Under the pieces are notes generated by a model. The model saw nothing but the letters and a program-made list of their open reading frames with translations. It was not told where the DNA came from and made no database searches. DNA of 5,730 nucleotides. It comes from CAZCWX01 sp964502465 (GTDB lineage Bacteria; Desulfobacterota; Binatia; Bin18). The position numbers and the translations under genes were made by a program. The stretch covers positions 1-5,730 of the forward strand of contig CAZCWX010000108.1 in the NCBI GenBank assembly GCA_964502465.1. The letters run 5' to 3'. Positions 1 through 5,730 of the stretch are shown one piece after another (position 1 is the stretch's first letter; the number at the start of each line of letters is the position of its first letter).

Positions 1-420
1 ATAGCCGTCCCATGGTGACTCGATAGACATCCGCACTCTGTCTCCGTCTCTGAGAGGGGCAGCGGCATCCATACGTTCCGGAGTCCACGTACTGATTTCG
101 GCTGTGGATGTGAGCGTAACTTCGTCGTTGGGCCGGGCAGGGCGGAGCCGCCAAACTGTGACACCGACGAAGGAATCGGTCTCTTTCAGCTTTCCAGGCG
201 ATGGGTCCACCGAATCAAGACTCGACTTCTTGACGAGGTAAACGGGACGCTGGGGGCTCTCGGTCGACGCCTCGACCTCCGCGACAGCCGAGCCAGCAAT
301 AATCTCCACTTCCCACAACCGCCGCGCGCGAAGATCTTCTTGTTGAGATCCGCCAGGCTCGCACAAAATAAGCAACAGCAACGCTGCTGCCAGGGCTGGG
401 ACCGAGATTCGTGAATTCAT
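1..420 (-). CDS. Exported protein with probable DUF4384-like domain, 3' end missing (runs off the left edge)
   Basis: The reading frame opens with ATG at 418-420 and stays open for 140 codons to the window edge, so the C-terminus is missing. A strong Shine-Dalgarno sequence lies 8 bases upstream. Residues 1-20 look like a signal peptide: Arg4, then a hydrophobic run (AAALLLLILC). Cys20 could be a lipoprotein cysteine, but Leu rather than Gly/Ala/Ser at -1 makes the lipobox poor. Residues about 84-140 read VGVTVWRLRPA, then PLRDGDRVRMSIESPWDGY. From memory of the family, this resembles the lead-in and first strands of DUF4384-like domains, where a 'GDxVRxxxES..xGYLYV' motif normally leads on to an 'LIFPT' motif that would lie beyond the edge. 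The kinase gene starts upstream and ends 44 bases away, so the two are probably co-transcribed. The export signal puts the product outside the cytoplasmic membrane, on the same side as the kinase ectodomain. The gene call is firm; the domain call is inference because only its start is visible. Confidence 0.8.
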   Translation of the reverse strand, partial: MNSRISVPALAAALLLLILCEPGGSQQEDLRARRLWEVEIIAGSAVAEVEASTESPQRPVYLVKKSSLDSVDPSPGKLKETDSFVGVTVWRLRPARPNDEVTLTSTAEISTWTPERMDAAAPLRDGDRVRMSIESPWDGY

Positions 421-428
421 GGTCATCT

Positions 429-435
429 ACCTCCT
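429..435 (-). promoter_or_regulatory. Ribosome binding site of the 1-420 gene
   Basis: The minus strand reads AGGAGGT, close to a perfect anti-16S match, 8 bases before the ATG at 418-420. It fixes the start of a gene whose end cannot be seen. It lies in the 44-base gap after the kinase stop codon, which suggests independent translation initiation within a shared transcript. Confidence 0.8.
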
Positions 436-464
436 GTGCAAAATAGATCCTCGACTCTGGGCAC

Positions 465-2042
465 TTACAAGTGCTCTAGCCGTATAAGATGGACGAGGAT
501 CTCTTGATCTGTCTGTAGGATCGTTTGCTTTTCCTCTTCCTGACGCCGAACATGACCTGAATGAACAGTCTTATCTTCAAGAAATCGGCGAATCGAATCG
601 ATGGTTTCAATACCACTTATCTGGCCTCTGTTCTGACGGTTCACCGCGCCAAGAGCATCAAATACACCGACAGGTTCATTCGACCAGACCAGCCAGACCT
701 TTTCTGTGCCCCGCTCGCTGTCGAAAATAAACCCACTCGGTGGGATCTTGACGGTAGCGTTGCCTTCGAGCAGCGCTTTCCCGTCCAGCAATGTGGTTGT
801 TGGGAACATCAGATTGTACTGAGGCAAGGAATTGGCGGTGATAGGACCTTCGTTAACCAGATACAAATAGCCCCGCTCCGATGGAAGAATGGAGAAGGCA
901 AGAATGTAGCCCCGCTCGAAGAGCATCGGTCCCGGAACGCGAAGAGGGGTATCCCGCGTGTCTTTCTGCACCGTCATCCAAAACTTCAGAGATCGAGTGC
1001 GCGTGGTATCGACGGCTGAGATCGGCGGACTTGAGGGTGTTGCTTCGTCAGCGAACCTGCCAACTTCGACAGCGATGGCTAGAAGGACAATTGCTGCGCT
1101 TGCTGCCAGCAAAGGAAACCGCCACCTCGGCCCACTCAAGAGTTTCGCGATTTTGGACGCTATCATGGCTGGGAGCTTTTCGGATTGCTCGTCATCTCGT
1201 GAGTGTGTTGCAGCGTCAGGCGCTGCGGAGTCCAGCGAGATGGATTTGAGGTCGACCAGCAGATCCTCAATGCTTTGATATCGCTCTTCAGGCTTTTTCG
1301 CGAGGCACTTGAGTACGAGTGTTTCGAGCTGGGGAGGCGCGTCGTCCCGGAACTTGGAAACTGGCTGTGGGTCGTCGTTCACGACCTCGTACATTAGCCA
1401 CTGTCCAGGCAGCGCCTCGAACGGTCGCTTCCCAGTCAACATCTCGTGAGTCACGGCGCCAAGTGACCAGATGTCTGCGCGATGGTCAACTGGATCATCC
1501 ATCCACTGTTCCGGCGACATGTAGAAGGGGGTGCCGAGAATGACTCCAGAAGACGTTAGGGTCCTGTCACGACTGAGCTTGGCCAGCCCAAAATCGAGAA
1601 TTTTGGCCACACCGTCCTCTGTGATCATGATGTTTCCGGGCTTAATGTCACGGTGCACAATGCCGGCCTGATGGGCCCTTGCAAGCCCCTCCGCGACTTG
1701 GGTCATTAGGTTCTTCACCAAGGCGATCTCCATGCCTTCCGCAGGTATGATTTCACGCAGCGTTTTCCCTGAGTAGCACGGCATGACGATGAACATGCGG
1801 TTATCATCAAAGCTGCAGATATCGTGGATCACGCAAATATTGTCGTGGTTCAGGGCGGAAGCCGCTTCCGCCTCGCGAACAAACCGTTTTCGGGCCGTGC
1901 TGTCTGTGACCAATTCCTCTGAAAGAAACTTTAGTGCGACGAACCGGTTCAGTTTGGTGTCTCGCGCTCTATAGACAGAACCCATTCCGCCATCACCGAG
2001 CTTCTCCAAGACCTCGTACTGATGTATGGTGCGACCCGTCAT
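465..2042 (-). CDS. Transmembrane serine/threonine protein kinase (PknB/Hanks type) with DUF4384-like extracytoplasmic domain
   Basis: A 525-residue receptor-like kinase that should phosphorylate Ser/Thr on cytoplasmic partners. Residues 10-268 form a complete kinase domain: glycine loop GDGGMG (16-21), VALK with Lys38, probable alpha-C Glu57, catalytic HRDIKPGN (130-137, Asp132, Asn137), DFG (150-152) and the YMSPE P+1 loop (174-178). Every catalytic residue is present and it is an RD kinase, so activation-loop phosphorylation is likely; Thr161, Thr163, Ser164, Ser165 and Thr171 are candidates. A charged juxtamembrane stretch (270-306) precedes one membrane helix (about 309-328). The outer part, about 351-462, has the strand pattern of a DUF4384 domain (GYLYLVNEG, LMFPT, IPPSGFIFD, GTEKVWLVWS). 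It ends in a Glu/Arg-rich helical tail (480-525). The start is secure: a TGA lies in frame four codons upstream and GAGGG sits 6 bases before the ATG. It follows the caspase/TPR gene after 93 bases and precedes the exported-protein gene, probably in one operon. The ligand and substrates are unknown. Confidence 0.95.
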   Translation of the reverse strand: MTGRTIHQYEVLEKLGDGGMGSVYRARDTKLNRFVALKFLSEELVTDSTARKRFVREAEAASALNHDNICVIHDICSFDDNRMFIVMPCYSGKTLREIIPAEGMEIALVKNLMTQVAEGLARAHQAGIVHRDIKPGNIMITEDGVAKILDFGLAKLSRDRTLTSSGVILGTPFYMSPEQWMDDPVDHRADIWSLGAVTHEMLTGKRPFEALPGQWLMYEVVNDDPQPVSKFRDDAPPQLETLVLKCLAKKPEERYQSIEDLLVDLKSISLDSAAPDAATHSRDDEQSEKLPAMIASKIAKLLSGPRWRFPLLAASAAIVLLAIAVEVGRFADEATPSSPPISAVDTTRTRSLKFWMTVQKDTRDTPLRVPGPMLFERGYILAFSILPSERGYLYLVNEGPITANSLPQYNLMFPTTTLLDGKALLEGNATVKIPPSGFIFDSERGTEKVWLVWSNEPVGVFDALGAVNRQNRGQISGIETIDSIRRFLEDKTVHSGHVRRQEEEKQTILQTDQEILVHLIRLEHL

Positions 2043-2048
2043 GACCAG

Positions 2049-2053
2049 CCCTC
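2049..2053 (-). promoter_or_regulatory. Ribosome binding site of the kinase gene
   Basis: GAGGG on the minus strand, 6 bases upstream of the ATG at 2040-2042. It overlaps an in-frame TGA (2052-2054), so the kinase cannot start further upstream. Confidence 0.7.
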
Positions 2054-2135
2054 ATTCAACGACCTGTGGGCTATGGACCACGCCGGCTTCTCTCCGCCGA
2101 CCACCCCCTCGCATCCAGTGCTTGCTCCTCTTGGT

Positions 2136-5100
2136 TCAGTTAGCATTGGCATGTCTGCCGTCTCTTAACTTTTTAAGTAGACGTTTCTTTGTCTTCTTGT
2201 CCCCAGCGTATTCTAGGGCGTCTCGGTACTGCCGCACTGCGTTTTCGAATCTGCCCCTCGCGATCTCGATGTCACCTATCATCTCAAAAGCCAAGGAATT
2301 GTCAGGTCGTATTTCTAAGACTTGACGAAGGTGTTCCATCGCCTCGTCAGACTTATTAATCTCGGAGTAAAGCTCCGCAAGCGCCAGTCGAGCAGCCGCA
2401 TAGTTGGGCTGGATTTGGATGACCTTTTCGTAGTGGCCAGCTGCTTCAATAGCTTCGTCGGTAGGCCAGCCTCTACTCTCAGCACGCTGGTTCAGCGTGC
2501 GAGCCAGACTCAACCGAGAGGGCAAATAATTCGGCTGGCGATCGAGATTTTCTTTCCAGAGCCCAATAGCTTCATCTACTCGGCTTGCTTGTTTCTTATC
2601 TTGGCGCGCGAGCAAAACCGCAAGGTTATGTCGGGGCTCAAGGAGTTCGCCATCCAAAGCCAAAGCTTCTCGATAATGCGTCTCCGCTTCACGACTCTTC
2701 CCTTGAGAGGTCTTCAGATGCCCCATTGCGCTCAAAGCGATGGCCAGGTGACGGCCACGCTGTTCCCCAGGCAAGCCGCGAGCCCTCTCGACAGCCTCCT
2801 TGTAAGTTGCCTCCGCTTCACGCAGCCTGTTGAGCCGTTCGTATACGAGGCCTAAATTGTAATAGAGATACGGGAATTCCGGTGTGGCCTCGATCGCGTC
2901 TTGATAGGTTCTGATGGCTTCGTCATAGTCGCCTAGCTGCATGTACGTGAGTGCTTTGTTGTGGTAAGGGTACGCCCAGTTGGGGGCGAGGTCAATTGCA
3001 TCCTCGAATGCCAGAAGTGCCCGTTCGTAACTTGCTTGCTCAAGGTAGGCAATGCCCAGCGCGTTATATGAGTAGGCGCCAGTCGGGTCGAGCCGAGCTG
3101 CGCGTTCCAAAACGTTTGTAGCCCTCCTATAGTCTTTTTCAAAGATAGCCACCCTGCCCTCAAAAAAAGCTTCCCGAGCTTCAAGCAGCAAAGACTCCGG
3201 GGTCAACACTCTCGCTTGTGCTGAGTAGGCTGCGCCTTCAAGAAAATCTGTCCTGGTCTGGGAGACTTGCTCGCCCTGGAGATAACGCAGGAGGACCTGT
3301 TGCCCCTCGATATCCAATTTGGCTCGAAGGATATTGGAATAGTGAAGATAAAGGTTTCTAGGTAGGCGGCGACGCAGACGGCCGAGTAGAACGAGGGCGT
3401 TCTCGGGATCGTTTGGCAATACCAGATTCGAACTCAAAGCCTCCATGTATCGCTTGATTGCGACATCGACCCCCTCGTCAATTTCTCGCTGCCTTGGAGC
3501 CGCTGGAGGCACAGTGGAACGACTCCACTCATCTCCCTGTCGAGATTCGGCCTGCGAGAAAAGTGCCTTAATACTTGGATCAGGGCCCCGCCACTCTGGC
3601 ATCTCCAAGCCGGGTTTTCTCAAGTCAGAGATCGTCGCAGTATTCTCGAAGCTTCCGAAGTCTCTCGGGTGCTGCCGGTCGTAAGTGGCCTCCTCAACGC
3701 GATCCTGAACGTAATCGATGAGATCAGAGATCGTGACCACGCCATCCTGGCCGTAGTCTGCCGCACCATTGAGACCCCTCAGCAGGAAATACGTGAAGGC
3801 ACCGTGTCCCCCTCCAAATTGCGGACCCTCATACGAAACCTCCCTGGCGCGACTGGCCATGAAACCCACGATTTCGCCGTTGGCTTGGGCCAAGCGCTCC
3901 ACGAAGCTGTTTATCTCGTTTGATTTGCTCTTGATCGTTCCGACAGCTCCGGCGTGACAGACATCCACATAAATTTGCACATGACCTACTTTATGCAACT
4001 GCTCCTGGACTAACTGGTATAAATCGGCCATGGGTATGGCAGTAGCCGCCAGATCTTGTGGGTCACTGTCATACGTGACGATGAAGCCCTGACGCGTCTG
4101 GGGATCGACTGTTCCGTGACTGGCGATAAAGATCAGTACCGTGTCGCGAGGTCCTGCCTCAACCTTGAGTAGTGAGTTGATGGCGGTGCGGATAGATCCT
4201 GTAGTTGCTTCTTCATTCAGCAGAACCTGGATCCTGTCGTCTGGTAACTGTCCTCCTCGAGGACTCCTCAAATGTTGCTCAAACACAGTGGCGTCCCGGT
4301 GAGCAAACCGGAGTGGTCGGATCCGGAGATTCTGATAGTCCGAGATTCCCACAAGTAGTGCAAACGTCTTTCCTGAAGCACCGTCGTCGCGAACACCTCG
4401 GAGCTCTTTGGAAATCTCTTCCTCGTCCTGCACAAACAAGCGGCTGCGAATCCACACGGCATCTGGCCAAGACTCGAGTATTTCTTGATACTCCTGTTTG
4501 GCTTGTATGGAAAGACCATAACTATCGAGGATCGCGGCCCGTGCGATTCGGCTGGCGAGGTCGCGAGATCCTTGTTGCTGCACGTTGCTAACGTTTTGCA
4601 GCTCCTCCTCAAGCTTAGCTCTGCGCTCTGGCGCCAAACCGGCCAGGTCGCTGGATTCGCCACCTTGAGCATTTTCGATGCCAAGATCGCGAGCGAGGGA
4701 CCCTCCCAGATGTTGCTGGGTGGCGGGGGCTCCTCGAGAAAGAATCGGCAGGACACACACTGGCGCCGCTACTGCGTCCGTACGTGTGCCTGAGTTCAGC
4801 TCGATCCCTCCCGGTTGAAAACTGACTCTTCCATTCTCAGGTAGGCTATGCTCCTTCTCGTTTGGACAGTAGAGAAAACGTACGCTTCCTCGGAGAGCAT
4901 GCAGAGCGTCGCCCTCAAACAACAGGTCTCCGACTCTAGCCGTGAGCGGCAAAGAAGTGTCCTTACGGATCAATTCTGCCGACTCCACGTTAGTTATCAG
5001 GCCAACGGGACGATCGAGCTGATCAGGATCTGTGGGCGCCGCGGAGCACCACACGCACGAATAAAGGCAGCACACAAGGAGAACTAGTTTTCTCCTAATA

Positions 5101-5201
5101 GTCCGGCTCGATGGCGTAGACGGTACACCACGGGAGGTTTGCCCAAGTGCTGTCGCTCCTTCGTCTTTAACTGTTTTACTTCCTGTAGCTGAAACATCCA
5201 T
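2136..5201 (-). CDS. Exported caspase-like peptidase (C14, metacaspase/orthocaspase type) with FecR-like domain and C-terminal TPR array
   Basis: A 1021-residue multidomain protein (numbering from the ATG at 5199-5201). Residues 33-55 carry Arg/Lys followed by a hydrophobic, Cys-rich segment ending CSAAP: a signal peptide or anchor after an unusually long n-region; Cys49 (LYSC) is a weak lipobox candidate. Residues about 61-143 resemble a FecR-type domain (VGDLLFEGDAL, GSVRFLYCP). A helical, TPR-like stretch follows (191-268). Residues 279-528 are a caspase-like domain: TFALLVGISDY, His362 in IASHG, Cys415 in DVCHAG, then GHGAFTYFLLRGL and DGVVTISDL. The dyad is intact, so it is probably an active cysteine peptidase. 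Asp413 and Asp303 match the acidic S1 residues of metacaspases, which suggests cleavage after Arg/Lys. A helical linker (543-677) leads to about nine 34-residue TPRs (678-999) for protein binding, then a Lys/Arg-rich tail. An earlier in-frame ATG at 5372 is less likely: the 57 extra residues are Arg/Cys-rich with no Shine-Dalgarno, whereas GGGGA precedes 5201. Probably first gene of an operon with the kinase. Confidence 0.92.
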   Translation of the reverse strand: MDVSATGSKTVKDEGATALGQTSRGVPSTPSSRTIRRKLVLLVCCLYSCVWCSAAPTDPDQLDRPVGLITNVESAELIRKDTSLPLTARVGDLLFEGDALHALRGSVRFLYCPNEKEHSLPENGRVSFQPGGIELNSGTRTDAVAAPVCVLPILSRGAPATQQHLGGSLARDLGIENAQGGESSDLAGLAPERRAKLEEELQNVSNVQQQGSRDLASRIARAAILDSYGLSIQAKQEYQEILESWPDAVWIRSRLFVQDEEEISKELRGVRDDGASGKTFALLVGISDYQNLRIRPLRFAHRDATVFEQHLRSPRGGQLPDDRIQVLLNEEATTGSIRTAINSLLKVEAGPRDTVLIFIASHGTVDPQTRQGFIVTYDSDPQDLAATAIPMADLYQLVQEQLHKVGHVQIYVDVCHAGAVGTIKSKSNEINSFVERLAQANGEIVGFMASRAREVSYEGPQFGGGHGAFTYFLLRGLNGAADYGQDGVVTISDLIDYVQDRVEEATYDRQHPRDFGSFENTATISDLRKPGLEMPEWRGPDPSIKALFSQAESRQGDEWSRSTVPPAAPRQREIDEGVDVAIKRYMEALSSNLVLPNDPENALVLLGRLRRRLPRNLYLHYSNILRAKLDIEGQQVLLRYLQGEQVSQTRTDFLEGAAYSAQARVLTPESLLLEAREAFFEGRVAIFEKDYRRATNVLERAARLDPTGAYSYNALGIAYLEQASYERALLAFEDAIDLAPNWAYPYHNKALTYMQLGDYDEAIRTYQDAIEATPEFPYLYYNLGLVYERLNRLREAEATYKEAVERARGLPGEQRGRHLAIALSAMGHLKTSQGKSREAETHYREALALDGELLEPRHNLAVLLARQDKKQASRVDEAIGLWKENLDRQPNYLPSRLSLARTLNQRAESRGWPTDEAIEAAGHYEKVIQIQPNYAAARLALAELYSEINKSDEAMEHLRQVLEIRPDNSLAFEMIGDIEIARGRFENAVRQYRDALEYAGDKKTKKRLLKKLRDGRHANAN

Positions 5202-5205
5202 ATCA

Positions 5206-5210
5206 TCCCC
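5206..5210 (-). promoter_or_regulatory. Probable ribosome binding site of the caspase/TPR gene
   Basis: GGGGA on the minus strand with a short 4-base spacing to the ATG at 5199-5201. It is modest, but together with the poor quality of the upstream extension it is why 5201 was chosen over the longer in-frame start at 5372. Confidence 0.5.
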
Positions 5211-5334
5211 GCAAACGGCGCCGAATGGGCCACCTAGCAAATCCACAACACGCCTAGTGGAGTGAAATTGCAAGCATGGTGCTCGTCCTCTTCGGTTTCC
5301 CCTTCGGCCATGAACGTACAGCCCTGGACACTCT

Positions 5335-5400
5335 GTTCTGCCCCGAACCAACTTCCGGAGATGTCGACGCACGAGTCCGCGAGTCCGCGCGGGGCAGAAC
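5335..5400. repeat. 11-bp perfect inverted repeat enclosing an 8-bp tandem repeat; possible terminator or structured 3' UTR
   Basis: GTTCTGCCCCG at 5335-5345 is the exact reverse complement of 5390-5400, separated by 44 bases. Inside it, CGAGTCCG occurs twice in tandem (5372-5379 and 5380-5387). The distal arm begins two bases after the stop codon of the TIGR03437 gene, the position expected for a transcript end. The loop is long and no T-run follows on the minus strand, so it does not fit a classical intrinsic terminator. It could be an extended stem-loop protecting an mRNA end, or a protein-binding palindrome. The rest of the 201-base gap (5202-5402) should hold the promoter of the caspase operon, but I could not identify convincing -35/-10 elements. 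Confidence 0.5.
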
Positions 5401-5402
5401 GG

Positions 5403-5730
5403 CTACTCCACCCAGAGGGTAACAGTAGCGCTGGGTTGACCGGCAACGGAGATCACCAGCTGGGCCTCGCCGGCGGGCACCCCCGCCGGCACCGTGGCAT
5501 TGATCTGATACAGACCCACAAACCGCGGCGCCAGCCCAGCAAACAAGACCTGCGCCGGCACTCCCGCAATCGTCACCTCCACCTCCTGCATCACAAACGA
5601 TAGCGGGGCAAGTGGCGCCGCTGCTCCTGTCGCTACCTCTGGTGCCACCTCTCCTAACCCGGTTGCGAAAATCTGGATCACATCCCCGACGCTCACCGGG
5701 TTTGCTGCATTGATCGTCATGCCTCCCAGG
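5403..5730 (-). CDS. C-terminal end of a TIGR03437 (Solibacter-type C-terminal domain) protein, 5' part beyond the right edge
   Basis: The frame ends at TAG (5403-5405) and stays open through the right edge. The ATG at 5718-5720 is probably internal: the preceding codons read LGG without a stop, and the domain seems to continue across it. The visible 108 residues match the acidobacterial C-terminal domain TIGR03437: NAANPVSVGD, IFATGLGE, a Pro/Ala-rich loop, VTIAGVPAQVLFAGLAP, FVGLYQINATVP, and a final beta-strand ending LWVE. The domain is a small beta-sandwich-like module found at the end of many large secreted or surface proteins in Solibacter and relatives, often after beta-propeller, NHL or Ig-like repeats; its role is not established. 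The N-terminal domains that would define this protein lie outside the window. Composition is Ala/Val/Pro-rich and visibly more GC-rich than the caspase gene. It is probably a separate transcription unit, 201 bases upstream of the caspase operon. Confidence 0.88.
   Translation of the reverse strand, partial: LGGMTINAANPVSVGDVIQIFATGLGEVAPEVATGAAAPLAPLSFVMQEVEVTIAGVPAQVLFAGLAPRFVGLYQINATVPAGVPAGEAQLVISVAGQPSATVTLWVE

Noticed and set aside
361..363. Lipobox cysteine (Cys20) in the left-hand exported protein
   Set aside because: The residue before the Cys is Leu, whereas lipoprotein signal peptidase needs a small residue; kept only as a possibility in the gene entry.
561..1019. Plus-strand open frame of 152 codons
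   Set aside because: It lies wholly antisense to the well-supported kinase gene (membrane and DUF4384-like part) and shows no recognisable domain.
2322..2855. Plus-strand open frame of 177 codons
   Set aside because: It is antisense to the TPR array, and its product has no coherent domain or motif; the regular 34-residue TPR pattern on the minus strand explains this DNA.
4205..4793. Overlapping open frames on both strands within the caspase gene
   Set aside because: They are shadows of the caspase frame, whose motifs continue unbroken through the region.
5245..5273. Possible minus-strand promoter: TTGCAA (5268-5273), 17-base spacer, TGTTGT (5245-5250)
   Set aside because: Spacing is ideal but the -10 matches the consensus too poorly, and such pairs occur by chance in a 200-base gap.
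5202..5372. 57-residue N-terminal extension of the caspase/TPR protein from an in-frame ATG at 5372
   Set aside because: The extension is Arg/Cys-rich, has no Shine-Dalgarno sequence, starts inside the inverted-repeat region and would bury the signal segment about 90 residues deep. The ATG at 5201 has GGGGA upstream.
5234..5603. Open frames across the intergenic gap (minus 5234-5446, plus 5262-5603)
   Set aside because: Each overlaps the TIGR03437 gene in another frame, lacks domain signals and has low-complexity or Cys/Ser-biased composition.

Overview
The window looks like a piece of an Acidobacteriota genome (Solibacter/Bryobacter-like). Two things suggest this. First, the right-hand partial gene ends in a domain I recognise as the 'Solibacter uncharacterized C-terminal domain' (TIGR03437), which is largely a hallmark of that phylum. 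Second, receptor-like Ser/Thr kinases with DUF4384-like ectodomains next to caspase/TPR proteins are typical of acidobacterial and similar large genomes. This assignment rests on motif recognition, not on a search.

All four supported genes lie on the minus strand, so transcription runs from high to low coordinates. From right to left: (1) 5403-5730, the C-terminal end of a probably surface or secreted TIGR03437 protein, cut by the window edge. (2) A gap of about 200 bases with an 11-bp inverted repeat enclosing an 8-bp tandem repeat; it probably holds the 3' end of the previous transcript and the undetected promoter of the next. (3) 2136-5201, a 1021-residue exported protein with a signal or anchor segment, a FecR-like domain, a caspase-like (C14, orthocaspase/metacaspase type) peptidase domain with an intact His/Cys dyad, and about nine C-terminal TPR repeats. 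(4) 465-2042, a complete one-pass membrane Ser/Thr kinase (PknB/Hanks type) with a DUF4384-like extracytoplasmic domain. (5) 1-420, the N-terminal 140 residues of an exported protein that breaks off where a second DUF4384-like domain appears to begin.

Genes 3 to 5 are closely spaced (93 and 44 bases), share orientation, each have a recognisable Shine-Dalgarno sequence, and have no obvious terminator between them. They probably form one operon. The predicted topology puts the caspase/TPR protein, the kinase ectodomain and the third protein's domain on the same, outer side of the cytoplasmic membrane, with the kinase catalytic domain inside. I infer an envelope signalling or proteolysis module: a TPR scaffold with a protease, a transmembrane kinase that could pass state inward, and an exported protein with a kinase-like sensor domain. 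Its function is not known from the sequence. I saw no RNA genes, mobile elements or CRISPR arrays.
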